From: Limnomonas spitsbergensis
Taxonomy: Eukaryota > Chlorophyta > Chlorophyceae > Chlamydomonadales
DNA length: 64,000 bases
NCBI GenBank assembly: GCA_037349105.1
Contig: JAYJMM010000097.1
Coordinates: 744,001-808,000 of the forward strand
Direction: 5' to 3'
Shown here: in pieces, positions 54,001 through 63,005 of the stretch
Numbering within the stretch: position 1 is the stretch's first letter
How the letters are laid out: every line of letters begins with the position of its first letter
Translations under genes and position numbers: made by a program
The notes under the pieces: generated by a model
Databases searched by the model: none
What the model was told of the DNA's origin: nothing
The model's input: only the letters and a program-made list of their open reading frames with translations

Positions 54001-57000
54001 CAGCTCCTCCGCTGCCTGGTTGCGTCCCTGCAGCCTGGGGTCGGGGCTGGGGTCTGGGACCATGCTCAGCCTGTAACGCAGGCTAGCCTCGATGCGGCCG
54101 CCCCTGGGCTCGGGGCCTCCCTGGGGGGCTGGCCATGGTGCCCCGCCCTCGAGCCGCTGCCTGTCCCGTTGGGCCACAAACTGTCGTAACTCGTCATCCC
54201 ACTGCTCCTTGCTGAGATCTACACTCCTGTTATCGGGCTCCCCCTCGGCTGCCAGGTGTGGCGCGCCGGGGTCCCCAGGATCAGGATTGCTGGCCTCGCT
54301 GTCGGTGTCGCTGAGCCCCCTGCTCCAGCTGGGTGAGGTGTCAGCCTGGACCCTCAGGGATGCTGCAGGCTCTGGCCGCCCTTCTGGGGCTCTGCTCTGC
54401 TGGCTGTCCCCTTGCATATGCCCGGCTGAAGGTGCAGTCTGCTCGCCGGGCATTGCCACCCTCCCCTCTGGTGGCGCGGTGGCTGCCGGTTCTTCCTCGG
54501 AATCCGAGTCCTGTAGGAGCTGCGGCAGTCCTGCCAGGCTGTCATCTTCGTCTGACTCGGGCCAATCCACCTCGTAGTTGTCCCCCCTCAGGGAGGTGAA
54601 GAAAGAATGCTCCCTGCTGCCTGGCTGCATGTTAAGGGTAGTTTCGTCGGGGCTGTGAGTGCTGCCTGGGCTGGTTGACTCCCTGAATGCTCCCCAACGC
54701 CCCCGCGGCGTCTCATGGCGGTCCGCTATGCCCCTATCCAGCAGGCCTGTCAGGTCCCTCAAGGCCTCATCGTGATTGCCGCAGCTGAATAGGGGGTGGA
54801 GCGTGACTGCTCCCCTGGGGTGCCTTTGCCGCCACAGGCGGACGGTAGCTGCTGGGGCGGACCAGTGAGGCAGCAAGATGGATGGGACGCCGTTGTAGTA
54901 GGCTGCCTGCTCCACCCGCAACCACTGCTGTAGGCAGCTCTGCAGCCTGCCCTGGGCAAAGGCTGAGAGGGTAAGTGCCTGCTCGCCCCGCCATGCAGTT
55001 GCGCCCATTTCTGGCGTGCCGTGCGCTGACACCTGCGTGGGGCAGTCGGCTCTCTCCTGGGGTGCCCACAGCTCGTCCACTATCTCGATGTTTTTGACAG
55101 CTGCTGACATCTGTCCTGGCAGCAATGTCCTGTTAAGGGCCATCATCATGATGGCCCACACCGCTGGGTCTGCCCCTCTAAAGGTGGACACCGCGTGCTC
55201 CTCTGCCCGTTCTACGGAGGGAAACCGGTCACTCTGCACCTGGGTAGCTGTCCTGAAGAAGAACCACACGGGCTGGTCATCGCGCGTGGCGTGCATGTGT
55301 ATCCACGCCCGCGGTGCTGGGTGTGGCCACCGCCCCTCCCTGTCCTCGTGGTAGTATGCCACCGCCAGCCTAACCGGGATAGCGGCCCTGGCGTCACCTG
55401 GCTCATACCCCCAGGGGACCGCCTGGCCCATGACCTCTCTGGCGATGTCTTGCCCCCTCTCAACGATCTCGGGGCATTGGCGAGGCGTTCCTGGATGGAG
55501 GATCCCGGCACCGTCGTACCCGCTGTGGTTCCGCAGCGCCGCCAGGGCGTACGCCTGCCTGGCTGCTGCTTGTGTGGGTACGCAGACGGCCTGGTTGGCC
55601 AGGCACGGGTGGCGAGCGAGAGTCATGACGCAGTTCTCTGCCCACGGTGTCCGCATGAACCCGTCGTGGGCGTGCTGCCACATGCCGTATGCCCTTGCCG
55701 CGTCTGGTATTTCCGGGCTGGCCCTGAACTGCTCCTCTGCTGCAGTAATCCCCTCCTTGACGACGCTGCCCAGGAGTTCGCTGACGCAGTTGGCGTGGAG
55801 GGGAGTTGGCCACGTGGAGCTCATGAACTCTTCCATGGCCGTGCTAGGTCTGATGTGTCCTTTAATGGCCGCAGCCAGGAGCCCCGCTGTGACAGCGTCC
55901 ATGGGAAAGACCAACCTTGCTACTGCCTGCATTGCTGCCTGTCTGTCAACACAGATGACTTTCCCCCGCGGTACGCACCAATGGTTTTGCAACATGCACA
56001 GGCCGTCCGCGCCCGCGCCGGGAAGGGTGATCATGGCCGCGGTGGTGGCTACCTCTGGCATGTCTGTACCTGCCGGGTACCACTGCACGAAGCACTGCCT
56101 AGGCCAGGGCCCGCCAGGCCCTGGGCCCGGTGCGTCGAGGTCCTCTGCGTCTTCTACCGCGCTGAGGTCGCTGTCTCCCCAGTGGTCTGGGTTCTGCGGC
56201 TCCTCTGGTTCCCACCCCTGCTCTCTTTCGCTGGGTACCTCCTCCTGCATCCATGCCCTTCCTGTTGGTCCGTGCTCTGTCCTGCAGCTGCGGTGCCCGC
56301 TGCCTGCGGCTGGGGGCCGGCTGGTGACGCCCCCTGTGGCCCCATGGGCCTGCAGCATGGAGCTGCTACCGCCTCCTTCCGCGGAAGCTGCTGGCCTTGG
56401 GCCTGCGGCGAGGGCCCCTGCCTCCGGGGTACCTGGGCACAACACGTCGGGGGGGTCGTAAATGCCCTGGGAAACGTCGTCTGATTCCCCCTCCTGCCCT
56501 GAGGCCTCCCCTGATATCTCAGGGTCCTGTCTGTGGGAGCTGTCCTCTGAATCGCTGTTGCCCTGGTCTTCCCTGGCCCTGAGCGTGACTAGGAAATTTG
56601 CGAGCAAGGCGAGCCACCCCTCTTGAGGGGCTGGTGCTCCCATGCGTCGCAGGTAGTCCAGGAGTTCTAGGGCATGGGCTGTGCTCTTAGGGGCGTCTGC
56701 GGGCATGGTCAAGAGGCCATTGGTGGCAATTGCTTCCACGGCCACCCGCCAATGATGGATTTGCCGGGGCACCTCTCCGTTCCGTGCCTCCGTGGCTATC
56801 CCCTCTGGGTCCAACCCTGGCTCAGGCTCGCGTCCTTCATGAAGGCCCAATGGGTGTCTTGCCTGCTCTTCCTGCCCTTCTAGGTATGCGTCATCCCACT
56901 CCTGCTCAAACCAGGTGTCTGGTTCGCCGAACCCTGGGTTGTGCCCCCTGGGGATGGTGGCAAAGCACCCATGGGCCCCTTTGTCCGCCCACCTGGGTCC

Positions 57001-58839
57001 TTCCGGCGGTCCTGGCCGAAAGCTGGCGGGCGGGGCGCCTGCCTGCCTGGCTGCCCATACCTCGAATGACTCATCCTTGGCTGCCTCGAACAGGTCGCGG
57101 AGGCGTTCGCGCTGCTGGTTGCCGCTGGGGTGTTCCTCCTGCCTGAAGCGACCGTGTCCCAGGTTGTCTTGGGCTTGCGCTCGGCCCTCGCCCCCGCCGC
57201 TGGGCCTCCAAGGCTGGGCCTGCGTCTGGTTGCATTCGAAGGCGAAGTGGCCACTACCTCCGCACTTGTAGCATGCTTCCTTCTGGGTATGGGGTGCTCT
57301 GCCGGCCCTGCCCCGGGCAGAGTCCTCCAGCGGTGCCCACCTGACCATCCTGTTCTCCCCTGGCTCCTCGGCTGTCGCACGCCCACCGGGGCTGTGGGCC
57401 TGGCGTTGCCTAACGGGGCTTCTGGCTCTGCCCTGCGGCCAACGCTCGCCGCGGGGGCTGCGTGGCGCCTCCCCTTCCCAGCGCCTGCCGCTCCCGCCCT
57501 CGGGTTCTCTGCTGCCGTGGTTGGGTGGGTTCCCTGGGGTAACGGGACTGCGGCTGCGGGTTCTTCTGTTCCTGCTCCCGCCGTCTGGGCTGGGGGCCTC
57601 CCTGCCCCTGGGCCGCTGGTTGTCACCGCTGACGCCCGGCGGGGGCGGAGGCGGCCTTCTGTTCGGCGACCTTGCCCGAGGCTGCTGTGCGCTGTTCCTT
57701 CCCTCTGTCGGTTCCCCCGGCCGGCGTCCGTCCTGGTGCTGCTCGGTGCTTGGAGCCCGCCGATCCCTGCTGTGGCTACTGCGCCGTGGGCTCCTTTCCC
57801 TTGGCTGACGCTCTGCGGCGCTGGCGCTCCTGGGTGCCCTGCCGCTGTCGGGTTTGCGGCTTGGGCCGCTGCCTGACTCCCTTGCCCGTGGAGAGGGGGT
57901 GCGGCTGGCCCTTGCCTTGGGGTGACTGCTCTGCTTGGGCTGGGCTCTATTGTCCCGTAGAGACTGCAACAGGTCCTCCGGGTAGTCCCCTAGGCCAGGG
58001 TCGGCGAGCTCACTCAGGACCTCCTGCACCTCAGTGGGCTTACCCTTGGGCGCTCCTTCTTGGCCGTCCTGCCCTCCTCCCCTGGCCTCCTCGCTTGGTG
58101 CCGCGTCCTGCTGCGGGGGCTCGACAGTCGTGTCTGCCGCAGGCTGCTGCTGCCTGGCTTCCCTGGCCCCGCTGCAGGCCTCCCGCAGGGTTCCACAGGG
58201 GCGCTGGGGGCCCGGCTCAGGGGCTGCCTCTGTGCCCTTGTACTCCTCCTTGTACCTCCTTTTGAGCTCATTCACCTCTATGATCCACTTGGCGCATTCG
58301 CCCTTCCACCGGGCCATCTCCCTGTCTGAAGCGCCGTCTGCCATTGCCCGGGCCTGCTCCATCTTGAAGGAATAGATGTCTGCCTCTCTGCTGGCGATTC
58401 TCTGCCTGGCTGCTGTCCGGATGGCCCTGTTCAGGACCTGGACCTGGGCCTCCAGGCTGCTGACGACGGCTGCCCTGGGAGCGTCCCTGTCTGCCTGCAG
58501 CTCAGACTCTGATTCAGTGGTTCCCTCATTGCTGGGGCTGGTGTCCTGAGTGTGCGCAGCCGGAGAGCCTGGCTGGCAGCTGCCTCTGCTGTACGTGTCT
58601 ACTCCCCGGCCCGGCTCGTTCTCCAGGAGCTCCCCTAGCCGCCGCTCGCATTCCTGGTCCGTATGCGATCTGCGCATGTCGCAATACGCGCAGGGGCCGT
58701 CCCTGTTGCGCAGGGCATTCCTGACCTCCTGTCGGACGGTGTGCTCCTGCTCCATGGCTAGCCTCGCTTTGTCCCGCGCTGCTACGGGAGGGTCCACGGC
58801 TTTGCCGTCCTTGTCCCGCGCTGCTACTGAGGGGCCCAC
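51019..58839 (-). CDS. E3 gag-linker-reverse transcriptase polyprotein
   Basis: 2606 codons; the first codon printed is GTG, and the frame is open further upstream, so entry is probably by frameshift from the ORF at 58824-60335. In order: a CX2CX5HX4C knuckle (CAYCDMRRSHTDQEC, residues about 45-60), Arg/Ser/Pro-rich tracts, a CX2CX4HX4C knuckle (CYKCGGSGHFAFEC, about 57228-57276), a long gag-like region shared with E2, a Cys/His-rich cluster (residues about 1655-1800), a hydrophobic segment (ACLCHLALVWLLLSCL, about 52430-52500), and a Ty3/Gypsy reverse transcriptase (VDLRSGFMQIPI, FIDDLLVYS at about 51480-51500, EYLGHNVSAQG). The frame is lost just before RNase H at about 51040-51056. Length is far above typical Gypsy gag-pol. 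Confidence 0.75.
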   Translation of the reverse strand: MGPSVAARDKDGKAVDPPVAARDKARLAMEQEHTVRQEVRNALRNRDGPCAYCDMRRSHTDQECERRLGELLENEPGRGVDTYSRGSCQPGSPAAHTQDTSPSNEGTTESESELQADRDAPRAAVVSSLEAQVQVLNRAIRTAARQRIASREADIYSFKMEQARAMADGASDREMARWKGECAKWIIEVNELKRRYKEEYKGTEAAPEPGPQRPCGTLREACSGAREARQQQPAADTTVEPPQQDAAPSEEARGGGQDGQEGAPKGKPTEVQEVLSELADPGLGDYPEDLLQSLRDNRAQPKQSSHPKARASRTPSPRARESGSGPSRKPDSGRAPRSASAAERQPRERSPRRSSHSRDRRAPSTEQHQDGRRPGEPTEGRNSAQQPRARSPNRRPPPPPPGVSGDNQRPRGREAPSPDGGSRNRRTRSRSPVTPGNPPNHGSREPEGGSGRRWEGEAPRSPRGERWPQGRARSPVRQRQAHSPGGRATAEEPGENRMVRWAPLEDSARGRAGRAPHTQKEACYKCGGSGHFAFECNQTQAQPWRPSGGGEGRAQAQDNLGHGRFRQEEHPSGNQQRERLRDLFEAAKDESFEVWAARQAGAPPASFRPGPPEGPRWADKGAHGCFATIPRGHNPGFGEPDTWFEQEWDDAYLEGQEEQARHPLGLHEGREPEPGLDPEGIATEARNGEVPRQIHHWRVAVEAIATNGLLTMPADAPKSTAHALELLDYLRRMGAPAPQEGWLALLANFLVTLRAREDQGNSDSEDSSHRQDPEISGEASGQEGESDDVSQGIYDPPDVLCPGTPEAGALAAGPRPAASAEGGGSSSMLQAHGATGGVTSRPPAAGSGHRSCRTEHGPTGRAWMQEEVPSEREQGWEPEEPQNPDHWGDSDLSAVEDAEDLDAPGPGPGGPWPRQCFVQWYPAGTDMPEVATTAAMITLPGAGADGLCMLQNHWCVPRGKVICVDRQAAMQAVARLVFPMDAVTAGLLAAAIKGHIRPSTAMEEFMSSTWPTPLHANCVSELLGSVVKEGITAAEEQFRASPEIPDAARAYGMWQHAHDGFMRTPWAENCVMTLARHPCLANQAVCVPTQAAARQAYALAALRNHSGYDGAGILHPGTPRQCPEIVERGQDIAREVMGQAVPWGYEPGDARAAIPVRLAVAYYHEDREGRWPHPAPRAWIHMHATRDDQPVWFFFRTATQVQSDRFPSVERAEEHAVSTFRGADPAVWAIMMMALNRTLLPGQMSAAVKNIEIVDELWAPQERADCPTQVSAHGTPEMGATAWRGEQALTLSAFAQGRLQSCLQQWLRVEQAAYYNGVPSILLPHWSAPAATVRLWRQRHPRGAVTLHPLFSCGNHDEALRDLTGLLDRGIADRHETPRGRWGAFRESTSPGSTHSPDETTLNMQPGSREHSFFTSLRGDNYEVDWPESDEDDSLAGLPQLLQDSDSEEEPAATAPPEGRVAMPGEQTAPSAGHMQGDSQQSRAPEGRPEPAASLRVQADTSPSWSRGLSDTDSEASNPDPGDPGAPHLAAEGEPDNRSVDLSKEQWDDELRQFVAQRDRQRLEGGAPWPAPQGGPEPRGGRIEASLRYRLSMVPDPSPDPRLQGRNQAAEELRQAFRGRLRALSEAQPPALEGDPGTGGAGTSSQSSGSGQERKEPCAGCDQARTGERLIWCSACGTAWHDVCMRTPRTGAARVCQFCMTPEAKLPSCLGCGESIGPTEQPSRRCCRCHAKACGTCMDKPGIGGTRRGVWACCGCSDAVPPAWGHHSVHSEPCERCGKRGHDYHACPTPRLREGRCAICFHQGHLAMACPERNQSLGFIRQRQMEEDSRLGVRWWCSAQEALPGEREVVFKAAHSRATISDVRQAIEERRQDEANQARRGEQRPVPFREWYRETADQPLQPSMHAVQYAQILSIGAELIKANDEGRWPEAGEPLDDWPVEWGVPERTSLWNYQAIQRTMLQPHQLGRQPRSAARSSSSARAQTVSPEGAYRSAAGCTGPTAAEGHQTPTSRGENRPADSSKVRAAAARRARNARTRARQRRRKAAARDASNSTGCPSPPTRISQVELEISWREGPEDRGPPAVPSPAAPAGPQPSPRQQPACKGLLPCTAFRGLMACLCHLALVWLLLSCLPGAQASGRGVRGGGFTAGQGAFVCSREAAAKLEPGWLRPPVDMPAPRPPRPQSTWDQGTSSAGPQAVTGEPLAGGVINMFQPGGVVHAPSEYVKTEEGWLLGKHPDFTGEQQEQLEQSLRDRQGAFAYSMLELPGYCGAQGEFTLALEDEHSSCFQKARDMPPPKAAIFKEKCQPMIEAGIIVRVPQGGPIKFAANSVVAAKKCAETGEWSDHCIAHDMRRMNLRTAKQEFAIPRMETIFQNLGTAKVFSKVDLRSGFMQIPIKVKDQPKTAFWMGPELWMYTKLNFGLRNGPPFFQRMMEEEIARAGLSSFCVAFIDDLLVYSDTPADHIRHVELMLDMLHAVGLRAHPDKSLFGCATVEYLGHNVSAQGLTPHAAKIAAVMALPEPASVKNIQEVMGFLNFYRCYIPDFSRKAACINALLVKGVPFVWGPEQAQAFQLIKTEMCEGGRVLRRPDYSGTGPDGKGPPVVHRLL

Positions 58840-60335
58840 GGCTTCGCCGCCCTTGTCTCCGCTGTCCTGGTACCCCTGGTACCGTCCGGGTCCGCCGGCG
58901 CTGCGTGAGCCTGGGTACGGGCTACTGGGTCTGCCTCTGGCGCTGCAGCAGGGTTGGTTCCCTTTTGCCCTGCTGGCTGGCGCGCTGCCTCAGTACCTGC
59001 GCCACGGGCCCCTTTGGCCTTGGCCGGCTTGGCTCCTTCTGGTGCTGCCGCAGGTGCCTCTGCCGCGGGCAGACGGGTGACGCGGTTTGCGGCGACTGTA
59101 GTATGCGTCGCAGGGCCGCCTCCTGTACCTGTCACCATGGCACATTGTGGGGTTAAGTCTGGGTTCATCTCGCCCCAGTCTGCCGGCCACTCCTCAGGCA
59201 CCCAGGCGGGGTCGTCCAAGCCTGCCCAGGTTGCTGCGGCCGCCTGGTGGGATCCTGCTGGTGATATCAGTTCTAGCGGCAGGGTGAGCCCGTCGGCTCC
59301 CCCTTGAGGGAACAGGGTGAGGCGCCCTGCGGCTTCTAGGACTCCCCCATACTTGAGGAATTCGGGGTTCCCTACCAGGTGCTCATACGCGTCAGGAGGC
59401 GTCTTGACCACCCTGACCGCTGCTTTCTCCACGATCGCATTCGGGCTTCCATACCCGTACACGACGTAGATGAACAGAATCCCGTATAGGTCTGCTCCCG
59501 CATTATCGGTTGTCCTGATCTTTTCATCCGTCCTCACCAGCTTGGCCCCCATGGCTACCAGCTGTTCTGCTATGTTGACGGTGATGACGTGGCATGAACA
59601 TGCCGTGTCCATTAGTGCCTTCTGGGCCACCAGCACCTTTCCTTTCACCATGAGGCCTACGCACTGGCTGTAATCTCGCCTGTCGTTTGTGAAGTATTGC
59701 AGCCTCGGGCTGATGGTGATCTTACGACCCTGACCTATCCAGCCCGGCTCACCACGGACCGGCGTGACTCCCATGGGCATGGTGGTGTGCGCCAGCGCTG
59801 TAAGTCGTTCGTTGATGTAGCCCACCTGCGCACGGACATCGCACATGCCGTCAGCTAGTCGCCTAAGAGCAAGCCTTTTCTCTCCCTTCCTGGAAGGGTG
59901 TTCAATAGCCAATGGCTCTTCCTCCTCCTCACTGCTAGAGGCGGGTCTAAAGGACCGTGGCCTGGCGTTGTGGGCTGCCTGCTTGTACTCTCCAGGCTTG
60001 GGTGCCAGCCCAACCTGCGTCAGGAGGGCCACGGACTCGCTGAGCATTTCGGCCACCGTTTGGTGCCACCCATCCGGCTCAGCGAGCTCGGAGGGGCCAG
60101 AAAGGTGAGACAGATGAGCTGACTGCTGGCCATGCCCCGCCTGCCCCTGCGGCTGCCTCTGGGCCGGCCTGCCTCCTTGGTTCCTGTCGTAGGTCCTGTT
60201 GACGGGTGGCCCCTGCGGTCTTGGGGGCGGTGGGTGGGCAGATTTCCGAATGGCAGCAGGGGCCCTGGGGGAAATCCAGCGGTTTCGCTTTTCTTCACAG
60301 TGACAGCGCCATACACCCTCTCCGCGAGTTATACA
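58824..60335 (-). CDS. E3 protease-like region, 5' truncated
   Basis: A Met-initiated frame starts at 60056, but the frame stays open up to a TAA at 60336-60338 with no upstream Met, so the 5' end is probably cut. The N-terminal part is Gln/Pro/Gly-rich. After an acidic SSSEEEEEP stretch there is a retropepsin-like segment, ALMDTACSCHVITVNIAEQL (DTA at 59601-59609 in place of the usual DTG/DSG), followed by a beta-rich region with YGILFIYVVYGYG. The end overlaps the next ORF, which lies in the -1 frame, so programmed -1 frameshifting is possible; a simple mutation is the alternative. Confidence 0.6.
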   Translation of the reverse strand, partial: CITRGEGVWRCHCEEKRNRWISPRAPAAIRKSAHPPPPRPQGPPVNRTYDRNQGGRPAQRQPQGQAGHGQQSAHLSHLSGPSELAEPDGWHQTVAEMLSESVALLTQVGLAPKPGEYKQAAHNARPRSFRPASSSEEEEEPLAIEHPSRKGEKRLALRRLADGMCDVRAQVGYINERLTALAHTTMPMGVTPVRGEPGWIGQGRKITISPRLQYFTNDRRDYSQCVGLMVKGKVLVAQKALMDTACSCHVITVNIAEQLVAMGAKLVRTDEKIRTTDNAGADLYGILFIYVVYGYGSPNAIVEKAAVRVVKTPPDAYEHLVGNPEFLKYGGVLEAAGRLTLFPQGGADGLTLPLELISPAGSHQAAAATWAGLDDPAWVPEEWPADWGEMNPDLTPQCAMVTGTGGGPATHTTVAANRVTRLPAAEAPAAAPEGAKPAKAKGARGAGTEAARQPAGQKGTNPAAAPEADPVARTQAHAAPADPDGTRGTRTAETRAAKPWAPQ

Positions 60336-60785
60336 TTATACTTATGTGTTATAGCACGATTGTGACGTTTGATTGCAGCTCGGCATGGCCAATCGTGAGT
60401 CAGTAGTAACAATGCCCTGCCGAGGGCGGATTTCGGCTATGCGACGACATTGGTAGCGTTTGAATTTCACCATCATTGGATATTGGAATGTTTGGCAGCC
60501 TTCAGTGTCGGTGTCTTTGATGTATCGGGGATTGTGGAGCGCTAAGTCGCTGGGCGGGCACCAGGTGTCGGGCCCCACACCTATGCGTGGCATAAAACCA
60601 TACGAGAGCAACTGCATTATCAAAGAAACGCAAAGGCACCGTGCGTGAGCGAGGCTCACATCAACTCAGCCTCCCGTAGTACGCCTAGTCCCGCAAGGAG
60701 AACGTGCTGTCGGTCTGGACCCGAGGTCCTAATATAATATGCACGCCTGTCCAGCCTAGATAAACAATGCCTTCTTGCCACGAGG

Positions 60786-60887
60786 TCAGAAGCCATGCAT
60801 GCCTTTCGAGTTGATCTTTGTCATTCCCAGCGGCTGCATCTCCGTGGAGTTGTAATACTGAGGCCACACCTTGCCACACACCATGAA
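60786..60887 (-). CDS. Probable 3'-terminal exon of an unidentified gene
   Basis: A 34-codon exon in phase 0 ending in TGA (60786-60788). It encodes FMVCGKVWPQYYNSTEMQ, then PLGMTKINSKGMHGF. The acceptor is AACTGCAAG before 60887. The amino-acid composition (Trp, Tyr, Met, Asn) is typical of real coding sequence in this GC-rich DNA. I do not recognise the protein. If real, a minus-strand gene ends here, which leaves no room for GPN1 5' exons except inside the retroelement interval. Confidence 0.4.
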   Translation of the reverse strand, partial: FMVCGKVWPQYYNSTEMQPLGMTKINSKGMHGF

Positions 60888-62006
60888 CTTGCAGTTTTCC
60901 TCACCTCCATGGCCCCCTTTTGCTACATGCCCGACTCATAAGCGAAACTTGCTTCCCCTTTGGAAGGGGCTGCCAAAGCTGCTGCCGAGGTAAGTCCTGG
61001 TTGCGGCCGCTACTGGCATTAGGGAGATGGACAATGTCACAACATCATGTTGTGGTTGCAGCGGGGGCAGCAAGAAGGGTTATTCGACTTCAGCGACCAG
61101 CAGTGTTAGCCCGCATAGCAGGGGATACTTGCCGATGTAGCTGCCAGCGGGCTGTATGAATTGGGCATGACCCTCTAGTAAGCCTAGTCCACGAGTGACA
61201 TAAGGCAACGAATGGGCCTTGGCAAGAGAGGCCAACCAAGAACAGTATAGTATATTATGGCACCAGAGGCGAATCAAGCAACATCTCTGGGACATGCGCC
61301 TATACTCCAGCTTGCACAAGTATAACTCGCGGCCGAGTCTTTTGAGCATGGCCCAGACGTCTTTAGCTTCCGGTAGTTAGATTGGGGATTAGGACTTTTT
61401 GTTTTGTTTTTGAGGGGGTCTCTTTCCTCTCTCTCTTTAGTTTCCAACCTTGCTGTTGGACGCCGACGCGGCCCAGCCTTTGCAGCATGGCCCAGTGGTG
61501 TAACGTCATTGACAAGTATAATTGTGTCTACCACGGGTAACACCTTGACAGGCCCACGGCCCAAGCAACATGGCTTGTAGCACTAGTATCCCTTGGCCTT
61601 ATCCCAGGACGTAGCCGAATTGTAGCTGAATCACCTTGAGAATATGACATAAACAGTGTCGGCTACAAGCATGAGCTCATCTCTGGTAATTATTTTAAAC
61701 ACCCTTGGCTTGGCGTGACTGGGACGAACAGCAGGTGGCAGGTGGCACACACAGCATGGCCCTGCAAGAGGGGGGAGGAGATGGGAAGGCTTAAAGGAAG
61801 GGCTGGGCTGAGAATTGTAGCATTAGGGTGGGTACTGGAACACTTAAACAGCGACATGCGTATGGCAGTTGCGGTCCTTGAGGGGGGTGGCAGGGACACC
61901 TAATGCTAGGTTGAGGATTGGAGCATTAAGGTCGCTCGCGACAGCAGCAAGCAGTTACCTTATTTAGGGGGAAACAGCCTAAACAGCGCCGCCTGCATCA
62001 GGTCAC
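60888..62006. other. Spacer with inverted copies of the dispersed repeat; no gene seen
   Basis: Inverse copies of the dispersed repeat lie at about 61325-61350 and 61465-61515 (GTGGTGTAACGTCATTGACA). Two related halves, with AAGG...GGAGCATTAAGG-type wording, occur at about 61790-61830 and 61905-61935. No supported gene. Confidence 0.4.
61465..61515 (-). repeat. Dispersed MITE-like repeat, inverse copy
   Basis: Reads on the minus strand as TGTCAATGACGTTACACCAC, then TGGGCCATGCTGC and GGCTGGGCCGCGTCGGCGTC. This is the same order of blocks as copies near the left end of the window. Confidence 0.45.
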
Positions 62007-62144
62007 TCACACAGTGAGTTTGCCAACCGCTGCGGTGAGCTTGTCGCACCGTTTGCAGAGCTCAGGATGCCAGCGGCTCCCAGGGTGGGCGGTGGCGGCA
62101 TAAATGAAGGGCCGTTGTTGACGTGCCGCCCTAGTCAAGACAAC
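62007..62144 (-). CDS. Probable 3'-terminal exon of an unidentified gene
   Basis: A 46-codon exon with acceptor CCCCTGCAG before 62144 and stop TGA at 62007-62009. It encodes VVLTRAARQQRPFIYAATAH and then a Cys-containing helix with WHPELCKRCDKLTAAVGKL. CX2C plus a preceding His might bind metal. The family is not recognised. Upstream minus-strand coding-like sequence at about 62642-63005 could belong to the same gene, but the phases do not join directly. Confidence 0.4.
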   Translation of the reverse strand, partial: VVLTRAARQQRPFIYAATAHPGSRWHPELCKRCDKLTAAVGKLTV

Positions 62145-62459
62145 CTGCAGGGGGCAGGAAAGGGGTATCGTCCATGTGTCAGGGAGGCGGGGGGGAGGGA
62201 CAGGGGGGGGGCACATCCGCACATCCCCCCCCAGCAAAGCCTCTTGCAGGGGGGGGTCAGGGAGGGAGGATGTCCGGGTCCATTCAAATCCAATGAGGAC
62301 ACCTCTTGGCCATGAGGGGTCGAGGGGCAGAAAGGAGAGTCGGGCTGCCATCAGAAAATGCCCAGGTAGGCTGTCAGGCGCTTCAAGGCACACTGGACAC
62401 GACAGGCCTACAGGTTTTGCATGTACTACCGGAACATGTAGTTTTGCATGTACTGCTTA

Positions 62460-62600
62460 AGGCTCCACATATTTTATGTAGAGTTCTGTGTGTATTGCTC
62501 AAGGGTCCACGTGTTATGCTTAGGGTTCCACGTGTTATGCTTAGGGTTATCTGTGTACTGCATCAGGCTCTGTGTGTATTGCTTAGACCTATTACATGCA
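62460..62600. repeat. Imperfect tandem repeat of about 27 bp
   Basis: CACGTGTTATGCTTAGGGTT occurs twice in tandem, flanked by weaker relatives (TGTGTGTATTGCTCAAGG, TGTGTGTATTGCTTAGAC). Noncoding simple repeat. Confidence 0.55.
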
Positions 62601-62641
62601 CCAAGTAGGGTTCCAGGTATCCATCCAGTGTCCACGCTCAC

Positions 62642-63005
62642 CATGATCCAGCGCCAGCATCTGAATGGACTTTGTATGCGTAGTGTACGTGTTGGGGGCT
62701 GCGGAAAGGCAAGGGGGACCCTGAACCCGAAGTCGACACCGAGGCGTCCGGTCCCGCCGCGCCGCCCACCCTTCCCCCGTTGTTCTGGTGCGCTCTGCTG
62801 CTCCACGCCGGCGGCGTTGTTGAGCGCACCATCCCATCGCTGGCTTCAGACGCTGCTGAGCCGCCGCCGCCGTGGTGGCCGTTTACCAAGCGCCGGCGGG
62901 CGGTGGCCGAGGGCGCACGGATGTGGTGCAGTTGTTGCTGCGCTCGCGCAAATTCCTGCAGCCATTTCTGGTGCTGCTGCAGCGTGTCGTGCACCAGCGC
63001 CGCGG
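62642..63005 (-). CDS. Candidate internal exon of an unidentified gene
   Basis: Open on the minus strand for about 120 codons with a GTGAGC donor directly after 62642. It encodes a Gln-rich helical start (LQQHQKWLQEFARAQQQL), then Gly/Ser/Ala-rich low-complexity sequence with GGGGSAASEASDG and a His/Tyr end. The upstream acceptor is unclear (a weak one at about 63010). Composition fits an internal exon of a regulatory or scaffold-like algal protein, but no domain is visible. Confidence 0.35.

Larger units (their letters stand above)
45149..60335 (-). mobile_element. Retroelement E3 (Ty3/Gypsy-type pol with DNA methyltransferase)
   Basis: Plus-strand order: A (45149-45393), B (45394-46033), GC, A (46036-46280), 3' noncoding region, pol and gag ORFs on the minus strand up to about 60335. 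The two A copies appear identical as printed, so the insertion is recent. The coding-strand 5' end, including the second B repeat, is missing, so the element is truncated near 60335. It inserted into E4 at 45148. It encodes the only reverse transcriptase and integrase in the window and is the probable type of the helper for E1. Confidence 0.75.
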
